Assembly (NCBI RefSeq): GCF_001507665.1 | Contig: NZ_CP013910.1 | Span: forward strand, 2,169,501 to 2,233,500 | Source: Deinococcus actinosclerus | GTDB taxonomy: Bacteria; Deinococcota; Deinococci; Deinococcales; Deinococcaceae | Direction: 5' to 3' | Length of the DNA stretch: 64,000 bases | Notes under the pieces: model-generated | Told to the model about the DNA's origin: nothing | Databases searched by the model: none | What the model saw: only the letters and a program-made list of their open reading frames with translations | Made by a program: the position numbers and the translations under genes | Shown here: one piece after another, positions 11,081 to 22,139 of the stretch | Position numbering within the stretch: the first letter of the stretch is position 1 | How the letters are laid out: every line of letters starts with the position of its first letter

Positions 11081-12355
11081 ATGACGAGTGACGTGCAGAG
11101 TGAGGCCCTGGCGCAGGCGTGCGCGGCGTACGACGCGGTGAAAGCCAAGGGGTTGAAGCTGAACATGCAGCGCGGCCAGCCTGCCGACGCGGACTTCGAC
11201 CTCAGTAACGGCCTGCTGACCGCGCTGGGTGAAACGGACACGCACCTGGACGGCCTGGACCTGCGCAACTACCCCGGGGGCGTGGCGGGCCTGCCGTCCG
11301 CGCGGGCGATGTTCGGCGCGTACCTGGACCTGAAGCCCGAGAACGTGATCGTGTGGAACAACGCCAGCCTGGAACTCCAGGGCTACGTGCTGACGTTCGC
11401 GCTGCTGCACGGCCCGCGTGGCGGGCAGCCCTGGGCGGGGCAAAACCCGAAGATGATCGTCACGACGCCCGGGTACGACCGGCACTTCCTGCTGCTACAG
11501 ACGCTGGGCTTCGAACTGCTGACCGTGGACATGCAGCCCGACGGCCCGGACGTGGAGGCCATCGAGCGACTGGCCGCGGCGGACGCGAGCGTGAAGGGTG
11601 TGCTGTTCGTCCCCACGTACTCGAACCCCAGCGGTGAGACGATCAGCGCCGGGAAGGCCCGCCGGCTGGCCGGCGTGAAGGCGGCCGCGCCGGACTTCAC
11701 GATCTTCGCGGACGACGCGTACCGCGCCCATCACCTCTCCCCCGACGCCGCCGAGCAGGATCAGCCGGTGAACCTCGTGACGCTGTCGCGGGACGCCGGG
11801 TACCCGGACCGGACGTTCGTGTTCGCCAGCACCAGCAAGATCACCTTCGCGGGCGCCGGGCTGGGCTTCGTGGGCAGCAGCGAGGACAACATCCGGTGGC
11901 TGTCGACGTTCCTGAATGCGCAGAGCATCGGCCCGAACAAGGTCGAGCAGGCGCGTCACGTGAAGTTCCTCCAGGCGTACCCTGGTGGGCTGGAGGGCCT
12001 GATGAAGGATCACGCGGCGCTGATCGCCCCGAAATTCCGCGCGGTGGACGAGGTGCTGCGCGCGGAACTGGGGGACGGCGGCGAGTTCGCCACCTGGGGC
12101 AGTCCGCGCGGCGGGTACTTCATCAGCCTGGACACGGCCGCGCCGGTCGCCTCGCGCGTGGTGCAGCTCGCCGACGAGGCCGGCGTGAGCCTCACCCCGG
12201 CGGGCGCCACCTACCCCGGCGGGCGGGACCCGCACGACCGCAACATCCGCCTCGCCCCGACCCGCCCGCCGGTCGAGGAGGTCTACGAGGCGATGCGCGC
12301 CGTGGCGACCTGCGTCCGGCTGGCCACCGAGGAGTACCGCGCGGCCCAGCGCTGA
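11081..12355 (+). CDS. PLP-dependent aminotransferase, aspartate aminotransferase-like (MocR/AspAT subgroup)
   Basis: A 424-residue fold-type I aminotransferase. Landmarks are LNMQRGQPADADFDLS near the N-terminus, VPTYSNPSGETIS (the NPxG substrate and cofactor loop), an IFADDAY segment with the Asp that contacts the pyridine nitrogen, and FASTSKITFAGAG with the Schiff-base Lys. The opening RGxP pattern and the C-terminal APTRPP stretch resemble the Corynebacterium-type aspartate aminotransferases more than the classical AspC group; this subgroup assignment is tentative. The ATG follows TACGCT by six bases, a leaderless start. Confidence 0.82.
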   Translation: MTSDVQSEALAQACAAYDAVKAKGLKLNMQRGQPADADFDLSNGLLTALGETDTHLDGLDLRNYPGGVAGLPSARAMFGAYLDLKPENVIVWNNASLELQGYVLTFALLHGPRGGQPWAGQNPKMIVTTPGYDRHFLLLQTLGFELLTVDMQPDGPDVEAIERLAAADASVKGVLFVPTYSNPSGETISAGKARRLAGVKAAAPDFTIFADDAYRAHHLSPDAAEQDQPVNLVTLSRDAGYPDRTFVFASTSKITFAGAGLGFVGSSEDNIRWLSTFLNAQSIGPNKVEQARHVKFLQAYPGGLEGLMKDHAALIAPKFRAVDEVLRAELGDGGEFATWGSPRGGYFISLDTAAPVASRVVQLADEAGVSLTPAGATYPGGRDPHDRNIRLAPTRPPVEEVYEAMRAVATCVRLATEEYRAAQR

Positions 12356-12460
12356 GGCCGGGCCGCGCTGACGCCGACCACCGCTGAGGCCGGGTGCAGC
12401 GTCACCGGCCGCCCCCCTGACCGGCCGCCCAGCTTGACTTCATGAGGGCCCGCCCCGACC

Positions 12461-12988
12461 ATGGAGGCAATGCCGAACCGTTACGCAGGTTCACCGGAAG
12501 ACCGCGCCGCGCTGGACGCCTACGTGAAGTTGTGGCGCGCCGCGCACGCGGTCGAGGTGAACGCCAACCGTCATCTTTCCGACTACAACCTCACCATCAG
12601 CCAGTTCGGCGTGCTCGAAGCCGTCTATCACCTGGGCCCCCTCAGCCAGCGGCAGCTGGCCGACAAGATCCTGCGCTCCAGCGGAAACCTCACCATGGTG
12701 ATCGACAACCTGGAGCGTGACGGCCTCGTCCGGCGCGACCGGGACGAACTGGACCGCCGCATCATGCGGGTCTCCCTGACGGAACCGGGCCGCGCACTTA
12801 TCGGGCGCGTGCTGCCCCGGCACGTCACCGGCATCCGTGAGGTCTTCAGCGTGATGACCCCGGACGAGCTGGCCCAGCTGAGCGCCCTGACGCGCAAGCT
12901 GGGGCTGGCGCTCGGCGACCACCCGGCGAACGCCGCCTCCGACACCGAACCCCGCCGGACACGGCGGGCCCGGCCCACCCTCGACTGA
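12461..12988 (+). CDS. MarR family transcriptional regulator
   Basis: A 175-residue winged-helix regulator. The core runs from about residue 35 (LTISQFGVLEAVYHLGPLS) through the recognition helix SQRQLADKIL and the wing, with DNLERDGLVRR and the D-x-R-D-x-R type wing residues DELDRRIMRVSLT. The C-terminal 25 residues are Arg/Pro-rich and probably disordered. An alternative start (ATG 12470) would shorten it by three residues. No obvious ligand-related gene lies beside it, so the target is unknown; a hairpin follows the stop. Confidence 0.9.
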   Translation: MEAMPNRYAGSPEDRAALDAYVKLWRAAHAVEVNANRHLSDYNLTISQFGVLEAVYHLGPLSQRQLADKILRSSGNLTMVIDNLERDGLVRRDRDELDRRIMRVSLTEPGRALIGRVLPRHVTGIREVFSVMTPDELAQLSALTRKLGLALGDHPANAASDTEPRRTRRARPTLD

Positions 12989-13009
12989 TCCGGCCTGTCC
13001 GCCGGCCAG

Positions 13010-13041
13010 CGCCGCGCCTCCTCACTGGAAGGGGCGCGGCG
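13010..13041. terminator. hairpin after the MarR gene
   Basis: CGCCGCGCC (13010-13018) pairs with GGCGCGGCG (13033-13041) around a 14-base loop, followed by TTCT. It lies between the convergent MarR and GGDEF genes. Confidence 0.6.
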
Positions 13042-13111
13042 TTCTGGTGGCTGGCGCGTCAGCCGGGGGCAGGCAGTGGCGCAGCGGGACGGAACAGGCC
13101 ACCGGGCACGC

Positions 13112-14188
13112 CTAACTCACCTGGGTCCGCCGCAGATCGGCCAGGTGCACGTCGTTGCGGCCCTGCTCCTTGACGTGGTACATCGCCAGATCGGCGCGCT
13201 GCACCACCTCCACCGGATCCTCCGCCGGACTGGCCGTGGCCACGCCGAAGCAGGCGGTGACGCCGTTGACCGTTCCGTAGCGGTGGTGGCGCAGGTCGGC
13301 CCGCAGGCGGTCGAGCAGGGGCCGCAGGTGCTTGTCCCGCTGCTCGGGCAGGATGAGGAGGAATTCCTCGCCGCCCCAGCGGGCCGCGAGGCTCCCCTCC
13401 GGCAGGTGCTGGCGCGTGATCTCAGCCACGCCGCGCAGCACCAAGTCCCCCATGGCGTGCCCGTGCATGTCGTTCACGCGTTTGAAATGATCGAGGTCGA
13501 ACAGCACCAGCGTGTACGTCTGCCCGCCCTGCGTGAGGGCGGTCAGGCGTTCCTCGGCCGCGCGGCGGTTGGCCAGCCCGGTCAGCGGGTCGGTGAGCGC
13601 GGCGGCGCGCGCCGCCTGGAACTGGGTGCGCTGCACGCCCAGCGTGGCCTGCATGAGCGTCAGGACGGCGCCCATGAGCAGGAACTGCGCGCACGGCCCG
13701 ATCAGGTGGTGCCGGGCGTCAGCGGGCACGGTCAGCCACAGGTTCCCGGCGCAGATCAGGGTGGCCACCCCCAGGATCAGGGCGGCGGCGCGGGTGGCCT
13801 GCCGGGGCTCGTACACCAGGAACGCCGCGACATAGATCACGGCGAACCAGTAGGTGTTTTCCATCAGCGCCTGCGACTGCACGGTCAGCACGCTGAACTG
13901 GTGATTCAGTGCCAGCAGCACGTACCCGGCGGTGCCCACGAACGTGACCTGCACGGCCGTGCCGATGGACACGGTGCCGAGGCGCATGAGCAGTTGCAGG
14001 GCCAGCAGCGTGGTGCCCAGGGTGGGCAGGGCCCAGAGGTCGAGCGGGTCGAACTCGGGGTACTGCGAGCCCAGCGCGGCGCAGCAGGCCAGGGCGCCCA
14101 GCCAGACGAGCCAGGTGAACATGCGCCGCTGGCGGGTCAGCCACGGAGCAGCGTCAGGGGTGGAGGGAGCGGCGGTCGGCTTCGTCAA
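13112..14188 (-). CDS. membrane-bound GGDEF diguanylate cyclase
   Basis: A 358-residue protein: six or so hydrophobic helices fill residues 25-190, and a GGDEF domain occupies about 195-350. It has the DPLTGLANRR opening, the FDLDHFKRVND metal-binding segment and an intact RWGGEEFLL active site (GGEEF near residue 272), so it should make cyclic di-GMP. No EAL domain is present. The usual RxxD inhibitory site is not obvious at the expected position. The annotated start would be TTG at 14188; a start at an internal ATG around 14122 is also possible, though it would begin close to the first helix. Confidence 0.88.
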   Translation of the reverse strand: MTKPTAAPSTPDAAPWLTRQRRMFTWLVWLGALACCAALGSQYPEFDPLDLWALPTLGTTLLALQLLMRLGTVSIGTAVQVTFVGTAGYVLLALNHQFSVLTVQSQALMENTYWFAVIYVAAFLVYEPRQATRAAALILGVATLICAGNLWLTVPADARHHLIGPCAQFLLMGAVLTLMQATLGVQRTQFQAARAAALTDPLTGLANRRAAEERLTALTQGGQTYTLVLFDLDHFKRVNDMHGHAMGDLVLRGVAEITRQHLPEGSLAARWGGEEFLLILPEQRDKHLRPLLDRLRADLRHHRYGTVNGVTACFGVATASPAEDPVEVVQRADLAMYHVKEQGRNDVHLADLRRTQVS

Positions 14189-14398
14189 GGATCATCCCGG
14201 CACTGAGGGGGTGGCTGATTCAGGTGTGTACCAGCCAGTGTACTTCACATGAGAACCGGATGACTGTGCGCTCTGCCCCACCGGACTGGGCGCCTGGCCC
14301 CTACACCGCGCTCTGCCGTGGGCCGTCCGCGACCACGAGGCGCCCCGCACCGGTCCTCACGCGCTCCCCAGTTGCCGCTGACCCGCCCCACGTGGGGT

Positions 14399-14761
14399 TC
14401 AGGCGGGTTGCAGTTCGATCCGGCGGTTGCGCGCGTCCACGTGCACGACGTGCGGCTCGAGCGCGCGGGCCTCCTCCTCGCTGTAGTTTCCGAACGCGGC
14501 GATGATCACGAGGTCACCGGGATTCACGAGGTGCGCGGCGGCCCCGTTGATGCCGATCACGCCGCTCCCGCGCGGGCCACTCAGGGCGTAGGTGCTCAGG
14601 CGGTTGCCGTTGGTGATGTTGTAGATGTCCACCCGTTCGTTCACGAGGATGTCCGCCGCGTCGAGCAGGTCCTGGTCGACGGTGATGCTTCCCACGTAAT
14701 CCAGGTCGGCCTGGGTGACGGTGGCGCGGTGAATCTTGGCCCTGAACATGATGCGTTCCAC
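14399..14761 (-). CDS. panD: aspartate 1-decarboxylase proenzyme PanD
   Basis: A 120-residue pyruvoyl enzyme that makes beta-alanine from aspartate for pantothenate and CoA. With the GTG at 14761 as start, numbering matches the E. coli enzyme exactly: self-cleavage site Gly24-Ser25 in the YVGSIT segment, and Arg54, Thr57 and Tyr58 in [17 protein letters not shown] -10 element eight bases upstream also favours this GTG over the ATG four codons later. [12 protein letters not shown] is the family's conserved late motif. The other pan genes are not adjacent. Confidence 0.95.
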   Translation of the reverse strand: MERIMFRAKIHRATVTQADLDYVGSITVDQDLLDAADILVNERVDIYNITNGNRLSTYALSGPRGSGVIGINGAAAHLVNPGDLVIIAAFGNYSEEEARALEPHVVHVDARNRRIELQPA

Positions 14762-14769
14762 GAGCGGCC

Positions 14770-14775
14770 ATTGTA
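14770..14775 (-). promoter_or_regulatory. -10 element (TACAAT) supporting the GTG start of panD
   Basis: On the minus strand TACAAT is followed by eight bases and then GTG, the usual leaderless spacing here. It places the transcription start at or next to the GTG codon at 14761. Confidence 0.6.
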
Positions 14776-14856
14776 CGTGGTGCCGGGCCGCGCACCGGGC
14801 GGCGGGTCACGGTCCGCTGCCCGGCCCCCGAGTCGGCGCCGGCCGGGGCCCGGTGG

Positions 14857-16419
<1,563 letters not shown>

Positions 16420-16464
16420 GGGCGGCCTCCGGGGTGGGGGTGAGCAGTCATCCGGGCATGCTAG

Positions 16465-16508
16465 CGCGCGGGCCGCCCCCGGCCGTGAAGCTGGGGGCGG
16501 CCCGCGCG
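16465..16508. terminator. 16-bp perfect GC hairpin downstream of bamA
   Basis: Positions 16465-16480 pair perfectly with 16493-16508 around a 12-base loop. All but two or three pairs are GC. It lies between the bamA stop and the start of the NFACT gene on the same strand, and no T-run follows. Confidence 0.75.
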
Positions 16509-16523
16509 GGGCGGATCAGGGGG

Positions 16524-19115
16524 TTACCAGAAGTTCCCGATGCGGAAGTAGAACTTCCCGGTGCCGGTCTGGGGGCTGAAGCCGTAGTCGAAGCGCAGGC
16601 TGGGCAGCAGCGCCCCGCCGATGCCGAGGTTGAGCTGCGCGCCCGCCCCGATGCCGTATTTCAGGCTGGGATCGGTGTTCGTGGCGCTGCCGCCCCAGGC
16701 AGTCCCGGCGTCGGCGAACAGCACGCCGTACAGGCCCTGGGCGATCCCGGCTTTCAGGCCGAAGTCGTAGCGGTACTCGGCGCTGGTGGTGAAGTAGTTC
16801 GTGCCGAACAGCTCGCCGTCCTTCAGGCCGCGCAGCTGGAAGGGCGTGGCGACGCTGCCCCCGCCGACGGAGTACCCGGTACCGGCCGGGGCACTGTCGA
16901 CGCCCAGCACGGTGCCGGCGTTGGCGCGCACGGCGAACACCTGCTGCTTGTTGCTGACGCCCAGGTCCTTCTCGATGGTGCGCCCGAAGCCGTAGTAGGT
17001 GCTCGCGCCGCCGCCCAGCGTCGTCCAGCGCAGGGGCGTGTCGCCCTGACGGCCGAAGCTGTACGCGGCGCCCAGGCTGGCGCGCACGCCCTTGTCGGGG
17101 AACTCGCCGCTGGTGGTGCTGTCGTAGTTCAGGCCACTGGACAGGCGGGTGGTCAGGTTGGTGTCGGGCAGCAGCGCCTCGGCGTCACCCTGGCTGAAGG
17201 TGCGGGTCTGGTCGGCGCCGCTGGCGTCCTTGTACGCGACCGTGTTCTTGTCACCGCTCTGGAGGGCTTCGAGGTAGTAGGTCTTGTAGCTGATCCCCAC
17301 GCCCACGTTCGCGGTGAGGTTCCTGGCGAGGCTGCGCCCGGCGCTGACGCTGAAGCTGGTGTCGCGGGTCGTGTAGTCCCAGCCGGTGTCAGTCCTTGCG
17401 GGGGTGTCGGTGCTCCTGGTAAGCAGGGCGTTGTTGCCGAAGACGTTGGTGCCCGCGCTGAAGCTGAGGCTGGTGGGGGTCTTGCGGAAATCCAGGAAGT
17501 CGATGTCCAGCCAGGGAATCGTGTAGCTGGCGTTCGCCACGAGGTTCTGTCCCGCCTCGTTCTGCTGCCCGCCCAGGCTGGCCGTCAGGTTGTGGCCCAG
17601 ACCGAAGACGTTGTTGTTGGAGTACCCGGCGTCCCCGGCGAAGCCACCGTTGAACTGGTCGTAGCTCAGGCCCAGGTTGACGGGGATGCCGCTCTTGGTT
17701 TCCGCGATTCCCAGCACGTAGGTGATGCTCTCGGGGTTCTGCGGGTCGGCGCGGACGCTCTCGGTGGTGACGCGCACGAAGCCCAGGCGGGCGATGCGGC
17801 CCAGCGCCGCGTTCAGCTCGTTGCGGTTGAAGGCGCTGCCCGGCGCGGGCAGTTCACGGGTGATCACGCGGTCCTTGGTGTTGTGGGCGCCCTGCCACTG
17901 GAGTTCGTAGGCGGCGACCTTCACCTCGCGTACCGCGAAGGTCAGGGTGCCGTCCTTGAAGGTGATGGCGTCGCGGGTGCTGATCTCGTAGCCCTGCTTG
18001 CGGTACGCGTCGCGCAGCGCCAGGAAGTCCTGCTGGGCCAGCTGCGGGGAGTACACGTCGCCCACCTTGGTCTTCAGGGCGGCCTGGAGGGTCGCGGTGG
18101 GGATCAGGGTGTTGCCCTGGATGGCGACGGCCTTGACCGGCCCGGTCTCGACGCCGGCGGAGCCGAACAGCACGGTGACCTGCGCGGGGTTCTGGGGATC
18201 GGCCTGGATGGCGAAGCCCACGGGCTTGCCGGTCTGGTTGGAGAGGGTGCGGACGTCGGCCTGGAGTTTGCTGAGGCTGACGGGCTGCCCGGCCTGGGTC
18301 TGCAGGGTCACCTGGGGGTTGCCCAGGTCGTCGAGGTTGACGGCCGTGACGCGGCCCTCGATGACCTTGATCTTCAGGACGCCGCCTTCCAGGGTGCTGC
18401 TCTGCACGTCGACGCCTGCCTGGACGTAGCCGGCGTCGTCGTAGGCCTGCTGGAGCTGCTGCACGGCGCCGTAGTACGCGTCGGGCGTGAAGCGCTTGGC
18501 GTCGTACAGCGGCTTGAAGATGCCCGTGATCTGAGCGGCGGGCAGCAGCGTGACGCCGCTGACCTCCACGCGGCTGACGGGGGCGGTCTCGTCCACGACG
18601 AAGTTCACGGTGACGGTGCCGTCGGCCGCCGCCTTCACGTCGGCGCTGATGCTGGGCGCGAAGGGGTAGCCTTCCTGCTCGAAGTTCTGCGCCAGGGCCG
18701 TCTTGGCTTCCTCGATGCGCTGGTTGTTCAGTGTGGCGCCGGGGGCGATGTTCAGGAGGTCAGCGACACTCTTCTTGAAGCCGTCGGCGGGCAGGAAGGT
18801 CAGGCCCGTAATGGTGACGTCCTTGATGGTGGCGTTGGGCACCACGGTGATGACCAGGGTGTCCTTGCCGCCCACGCTGCGCAGTTCGGCCACGGCGCTC
18901 TTGAAGTATCCGGTGGCCACGACCTCCTGCTCGACCTGGCGGAGGTTCACGCTGCTCAGGGGCGTGCCGGTCTGGGTGCTGAGGGTGGCGCGGATAAAGT
19001 TGGCCAGCAGGTCGCTGGTGCCGACCACGGTCACGTCCTGCACGGTGCCCGCGGTCTGGGCGACGGCAGGCGCGGCAAGAAGGACGGTCACGGCGAGCGT
19101 CAGGGGGTGTCGCAT
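16524..19115 (-). CDS. bamA: outer membrane protein assembly factor BamA (Omp85)
   Basis: An 863-residue protein with a Sec signal peptide (residues 1-20), a series of POTRA domains to about residue 430 (repeated [18 protein letters not shown] and IQGNTLIPT strand motifs) and a C-terminal Omp85 barrel ending in FYFRIGNFW with the aromatic last residue expected for outer membrane insertion. The barrel includes the FQLRGL segment of Omp85 proteins. The ATG at 19115 is chosen because AGGAG lies five bases upstream. It supports a diderm envelope, as known for Deinococcus. The next gene on the strand is rqcH; the yggS operon diverges upstream. Confidence 0.93.
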   Translation of the reverse strand: MRHPLTLAVTVLLAAPAVAQTAGTVQDVTVVGTSDLLANFIRATLSTQTGTPLSSVNLRQVEQEVVATGYFKSAVAELRSVGGKDTLVITVVPNATIKDVTITGLTFLPADGFKKSVADLLNIAPGATLNNQRIEEAKTALAQNFEQEGYPFAPSISADVKAAADGTVTVNFVVDETAPVSRVEVSGVTLLPAAQITGIFKPLYDAKRFTPDAYYGAVQQLQQAYDDAGYVQAGVDVQSSTLEGGVLKIKVIEGRVTAVNLDDLGNPQVTLQTQAGQPVSLSKLQADVRTLSNQTGKPVGFAIQADPQNPAQVTVLFGSAGVETGPVKAVAIQGNTLIPTATLQAALKTKVGDVYSPQLAQQDFLALRDAYRKQGYEISTRDAITFKDGTLTFAVREVKVAAYELQWQGAHNTKDRVITRELPAPGSAFNRNELNAALGRIARLGFVRVTTESVRADPQNPESITYVLGIAETKSGIPVNLGLSYDQFNGGFAGDAGYSNNNVFGLGHNLTASLGGQQNEAGQNLVANASYTIPWLDIDFLDFRKTPTSLSFSAGTNVFGNNALLTRSTDTPARTDTGWDYTTRDTSFSVSAGRSLARNLTANVGVGISYKTYYLEALQSGDKNTVAYKDASGADQTRTFSQGDAEALLPDTNLTTRLSSGLNYDSTTSGEFPDKGVRASLGAAYSFGRQGDTPLRWTTLGGGASTYYGFGRTIEKDLGVSNKQQVFAVRANAGTVLGVDSAPAGTGYSVGGGSVATPFQLRGLKDGELFGTNYFTTSAEYRYDFGLKAGIAQGLYGVLFADAGTAWGGSATNTDPSLKYGIGAGAQLNLGIGGALLPSLRFDYGFSPQTGTGKFYFRIGNFW

Positions 19116-19389
19116 GCTTCTCCTAGTGTCGCACACCCGTGGACATCGCCGGCGGCCGCTGGTGCTGGCTGCAGGCTGGGGTGCGCATCGTTGCTCACAG
19201 TTGCGGGGCTGAGCCTGAGAAGGGTGAAGATTGGGTGCGGGCGACTTACGAGCGGCCAGGCGCCGTCCCGGCGCGCCCCGTCACCGGGCCCGCCGCCGCA
19301 TGAGTGCGCGGTGGGCGCGGCGAGGGCGCGCGAAGCTTCCGCTTGAGCCGCGTGGGGGGCGCAGGTGAGAATGGGCCGGTGAAAGCATC

Positions 19390-20079
19390 ATGTCAGCGGG
19401 TGAGGCGCGCGCGCGCCGGGAGTCACCCATGAGTCTGCCCGGGGTCCTGGCCGGCATCCGCGCGGCGGAGCAGGCAGCGGGCCGCGCACCCGGCAGCGCG
19501 CGGCTGGTCGCCGTGACCAAGGGACAGGATCTGGACGCCATCGAGCGCTGCGTGCTGGCGCACGGCGCGTTTCCCCTGGGCGAGGGCCGCGCGCAGGAAC
19601 TGCGGGACAAGTCGGCGCTGCGGCCGGAACTGGAGTGGCATTTCATCGGGTCGCTCCAGCGCAACAAGGTGAAGTACCTGCGGCACGTGACGCTGGTGCA
19701 TTCCATTGAGGCGCCCTGGCAGGCCGAGGCCATCGCGCAGGCCGCGCAGGGCTGGGGGCGCGCGCCGGACGTGCTGCTCCAGGTGCACAACGGCGAGGCC
19801 CAGAAGCATGGCGCCGAGACACACGAGCTGGCCGGCGTGCTGCGCGAGGTGGAGCAGACCGGCCTGACGGTGCGGGGCCTGATGGTGATGGCGCCCGATC
19901 TGGACGATCTGCCGCTGCCCGAGCGGGACGCCCGGCTCCTGACCCTGTTTACGGACACCGCCCGGCGCGCGCATGATCTGGGTCTGTCAGAGTTGAGCAT
20001 GGGCATGAGCGGGGATTACCCGCTGGCCGTTGCGGCTGGAGCCACCCTGGTTCGGGTGGGAAGGAGTCTGTTCACGTGA
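19390..20079 (+). CDS. yggS: PLP-binding YggS/PLPBP family protein
   Basis: A 229-residue alanine-racemase-fold protein that holds pyridoxal phosphate and takes part in B6 homeostasis. The PLP lysine is in RLVAVTKGQ (Lys44), [11 protein letters not shown] and [10 protein letters not shown] are family blocks, and [13 protein letters not shown] is the C-terminal phosphate-binding signature. Length is typical. An in-frame ATG at 19429 would remove 13 residues of a low-complexity start. Its stop overlaps the GTG of divIVA by four bases; the same pairing of this family with divIVA is known in Gram-positive division clusters. Confidence 0.93.
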   Translation: MSAGEARARRESPMSLPGVLAGIRAAEQAAGRAPGSARLVAVTKGQDLDAIERCVLAHGAFPLGEGRAQELRDKSALRPELEWHFIGSLQRNKVKYLRHVTLVHSIEAPWQAEAIAQAAQGWGRAPDVLLQVHNGEAQKHGAETHELAGVLREVEQTGLTVRGLMVMAPDLDDLPLPERDARLLTLFTDTARRAHDLGLSELSMGMSGDYPLAVAAGATLVRVGRSLFT

Positions 20080-20879
20080 AATTCACTCCCCTCGATGTGC
20101 GTCACCAGGAATTCCCCAACCGCATGGGCGGGTACGAACGCAGCGGCGTGCGCGCCTTCCTGAACGATCTGGCCGACGATCTGGAACAGCAGCTGCAGCA
20201 GCATCAGACGCTGCTCGAACGAGTGGCCGTACTGGAAAAGGAACTGGAGGCGCAGCGGCAGAACGAGGACGAGATCCGCCGGGCCGTGATCGCGGCCGAG
20301 CGCATCTCGCACGAACTGCGGGAGAACGCGGCGCGTGAGGCGGAACTCATGGTCGCGCAGGCCACCACCGAACGCGACGGCCTGCTGCGGGAGATCGAGT
20401 CGCGCCGCAACGAGCTGGAGGCCGGCCATCAGGCCCGCCTCTCGGCCCTCGACGCGGCCTTCCGGGGCCGCTTTGCCGATCTGGAACGCGACCACCACGC
20501 CCTGATCCTGGAACGCGAGCGCGCGCAGGCGCAGCGGCTGGGTGAGCTGGAGCGGGCGTTCAGCGAGCAGCACGCGGCGCTCACGACCCGCCTGACCATG
20601 GCCCGGCAGGAGTACGCGCAGTTCCTGAGCGGCTACCGGGCCCTGGTGGCGTCGTTCTCCGAACTCGCCGCGCGCCACGCCCTGCCCGAGGAACCGGCCC
20701 TGCCGGCCACGAGTCTGCCCGCCGGGCCGGTGGAAGCCGGGCCCGCGGCGGACGCCCACGACCCGGCCGGCGCACCGGAGCCGGCGGCCCTGCTGGGCCA
20801 CGCGCTCGTCACGGCCGGGGCCCTGACCCCGGACGCCGAGGACCGGCCGATGCGCGTGGAGGCGCAGCAGTTCCTGTGA
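20076..20879 (+). CDS. divIVA: DivIVA-domain coiled-coil protein
   Basis: A 267-residue protein with the DivIVA opening: [18 protein letters not shown] followed by [12 protein letters not shown] (residues 3-36), the membrane-curvature and dimerisation region. Residues 37-195 are a long heptad-patterned coiled coil rich in Glu, Gln and Arg. The last 70 residues are Pro/Ala/Glu-rich and probably unstructured. DivIVA proteins mark poles or septa and recruit division and wall-synthesis factors. The GTG start and the TGA stop both sit in four-base overlaps, with yggS upstream and the P450 gene downstream, so the three are likely translated in a coupled way. Confidence 0.92.
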   Translation: MKFTPLDVRHQEFPNRMGGYERSGVRAFLNDLADDLEQQLQQHQTLLERVAVLEKELEAQRQNEDEIRRAVIAAERISHELRENAAREAELMVAQATTERDGLLREIESRRNELEAGHQARLSALDAAFRGRFADLERDHHALILERERAQAQRLGELERAFSEQHAALTTRLTMARQEYAQFLSGYRALVASFSELAARHALPEEPALPATSLPAGPVEAGPAADAHDPAGAPEPAALLGHALVTAGALTPDAEDRPMRVEAQQFL

Positions 20880-22135
20880 GCGCGCCCACGTCTTCCCTGC
20901 CGTCATTCAGCCTGCCGGTCGCGGACGCGGCGTTCGTGCGCGACCCGTACCCGCTGCTCTCGCGGCTGCGCGCCGAGCAGCCGGTGTTTTTCGATCCGGG
21001 CATGAACCGCGTGGTGCTGACCCGGCACGCCGACATCAGCGCCGTCCTGCGCGACCGGCGCTTCGGGCGCAGCGCCCTGCACCGCTTTTCACGCGACGAG
21101 CTGGGCTGGCCGCTGCCGGACCCCCGGCAGGCGAACTTCGACGCGTTCAACAGCAATCACCTGCTCGACAGCGAACCGCCGAAGCACACGCGCCTGCGCT
21201 CGCTGGTGGGGCTGGCGTTCACGCCCCGGCGCGTGGAGGCCCTGACGGAGCGGATCGAGGCGATCCTGGAGGCGCAGCTGCGCGACCTGGGCCGCGCCGG
21301 GCCGTTCGATCTGGTGGAGGGCTACGCCGAGCCGCTGCCCGTGACGGTCATCGCCGAGCTGCTGGGCGTGCCGCAGCAGCGCCGCGACCGGCTGCGCCCC
21401 TGGTCGGCCGCCATCGTGAAGCTGTACGAACCGGCGCCCACCCCCGCCGACCAGGACGAGGCGGAGCGGGCGGTGCTGGACTTCAGCGCGCTGCTGCGTG
21501 AACTCGTCGCGCAGCGCCGGGCCGCGCCGCAGGACGACCTGATCACGGCGCTCGTGCAGGCCGAGGAGAACGGCGACCGCCTGACCGAGCAGGAACTCAT
21601 CGACACCTGCATCCTGCTGCTCAACGCGGGGCACGAGGCCAGCGTGAACGGCCTGACGGCGGGCGTGCTGGCCCTGCAACGCGACCGGCGGCACTGGGAG
21701 GCGCTGGTCGCGCAGGCCCACGCGCCAGACAGCCTGCCGGTGTTCCGCCGCGCCATTGAGGAGCTGCTGCGCTTCGACACGCCGCTGCCGATGTTCGAGC
21801 GGATCGTCCTGGAACCGCTGACGCTGCGCGGCGCGGAGCTCAGACCCGGCGACCGCGTGAGCCTGCTGTACGCCAGCGGGAACCGCGACCCGGAGCGGTT
21901 CGAGGCGCCGGACGAGCTGCGGCTGGACCGCGACCCGAACCCGCACCTGACGTTCGGGCTGGGCATCCACTACTGCCTGGGCGCGCCGCTGGCCCGGCTG
22001 GAACTCGCGCTGAGCCTGCGCGCACTGTGCCGCGCCCTGCCGGACCTGCGCCTCGTGAATCCGCAGGAGCCGGGGCAGTACACCGGGGGCTTCGTGATCC
22101 GGGGGCTGGCGCGGCTGGACGTGCAGGCCGGGTGA
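20876..22135 (+). CDS. cytochrome P450
   Basis: A 419-residue soluble bacterial P450. The heme-binding loop [17 protein letters not shown] is intact with the thiolate Cys near residue 367, the ExxR pair is in EELLR (near 295) and the I-helix motif is AGHEAS near 253. In most P450s the residue after the Glu is Thr; here it is Ala followed by Ser, as in P450eryF. No fused reductase or ferredoxin is present, so redox partners must be encoded elsewhere. The GTG start overlaps the divIVA stop by four bases, and the phosphotransferase gene follows after four bases. The substrate is unknown. Confidence 0.93.
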   Translation: MSAPTSSLPSFSLPVADAAFVRDPYPLLSRLRAEQPVFFDPGMNRVVLTRHADISAVLRDRRFGRSALHRFSRDELGWPLPDPRQANFDAFNSNHLLDSEPPKHTRLRSLVGLAFTPRRVEALTERIEAILEAQLRDLGRAGPFDLVEGYAEPLPVTVIAELLGVPQQRRDRLRPWSAAIVKLYEPAPTPADQDEAERAVLDFSALLRELVAQRRAAPQDDLITALVQAEENGDRLTEQELIDTCILLLNAGHEASVNGLTAGVLALQRDRRHWEALVAQAHAPDSLPVFRRAIEELLRFDTPLPMFERIVLEPLTLRGAELRPGDRVSLLYASGNRDPERFEAPDELRLDRDPNPHLTFGLGIHYCLGAPLARLELALSLRALCRALPDLRLVNPQEPGQYTGGFVIRGLARLDVQAG

Positions 22136-22139
22136 CCGG

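Noticed and set aside
12349..12400. Direct repeat of CGCTGAGGCCGGG before the MarR gene
   Set aside because: Only two copies of a GC-rich 13-mer overlapping the end of the aminotransferase gene. It is not palindromic, as a MarR site would be.
14122..14188. A shorter start for the GGDEF protein at an internal ATG near 14122
   Set aside because: It would begin right at the first membrane helix and lose the cytosolic lead, so I kept the TTG at 14188, although its translation signal is weak.
16434..19346. A 970-codon open frame on the plus strand opposite bamA
   Set aside because: It is an antisense shadow. High GC removes stop codons in the reverse frame. The Val/Gly/Ala/Gln/Glu-rich product shows no domain, while the minus strand encodes a clear Omp85 with signal peptide and Shine-Dalgarno.
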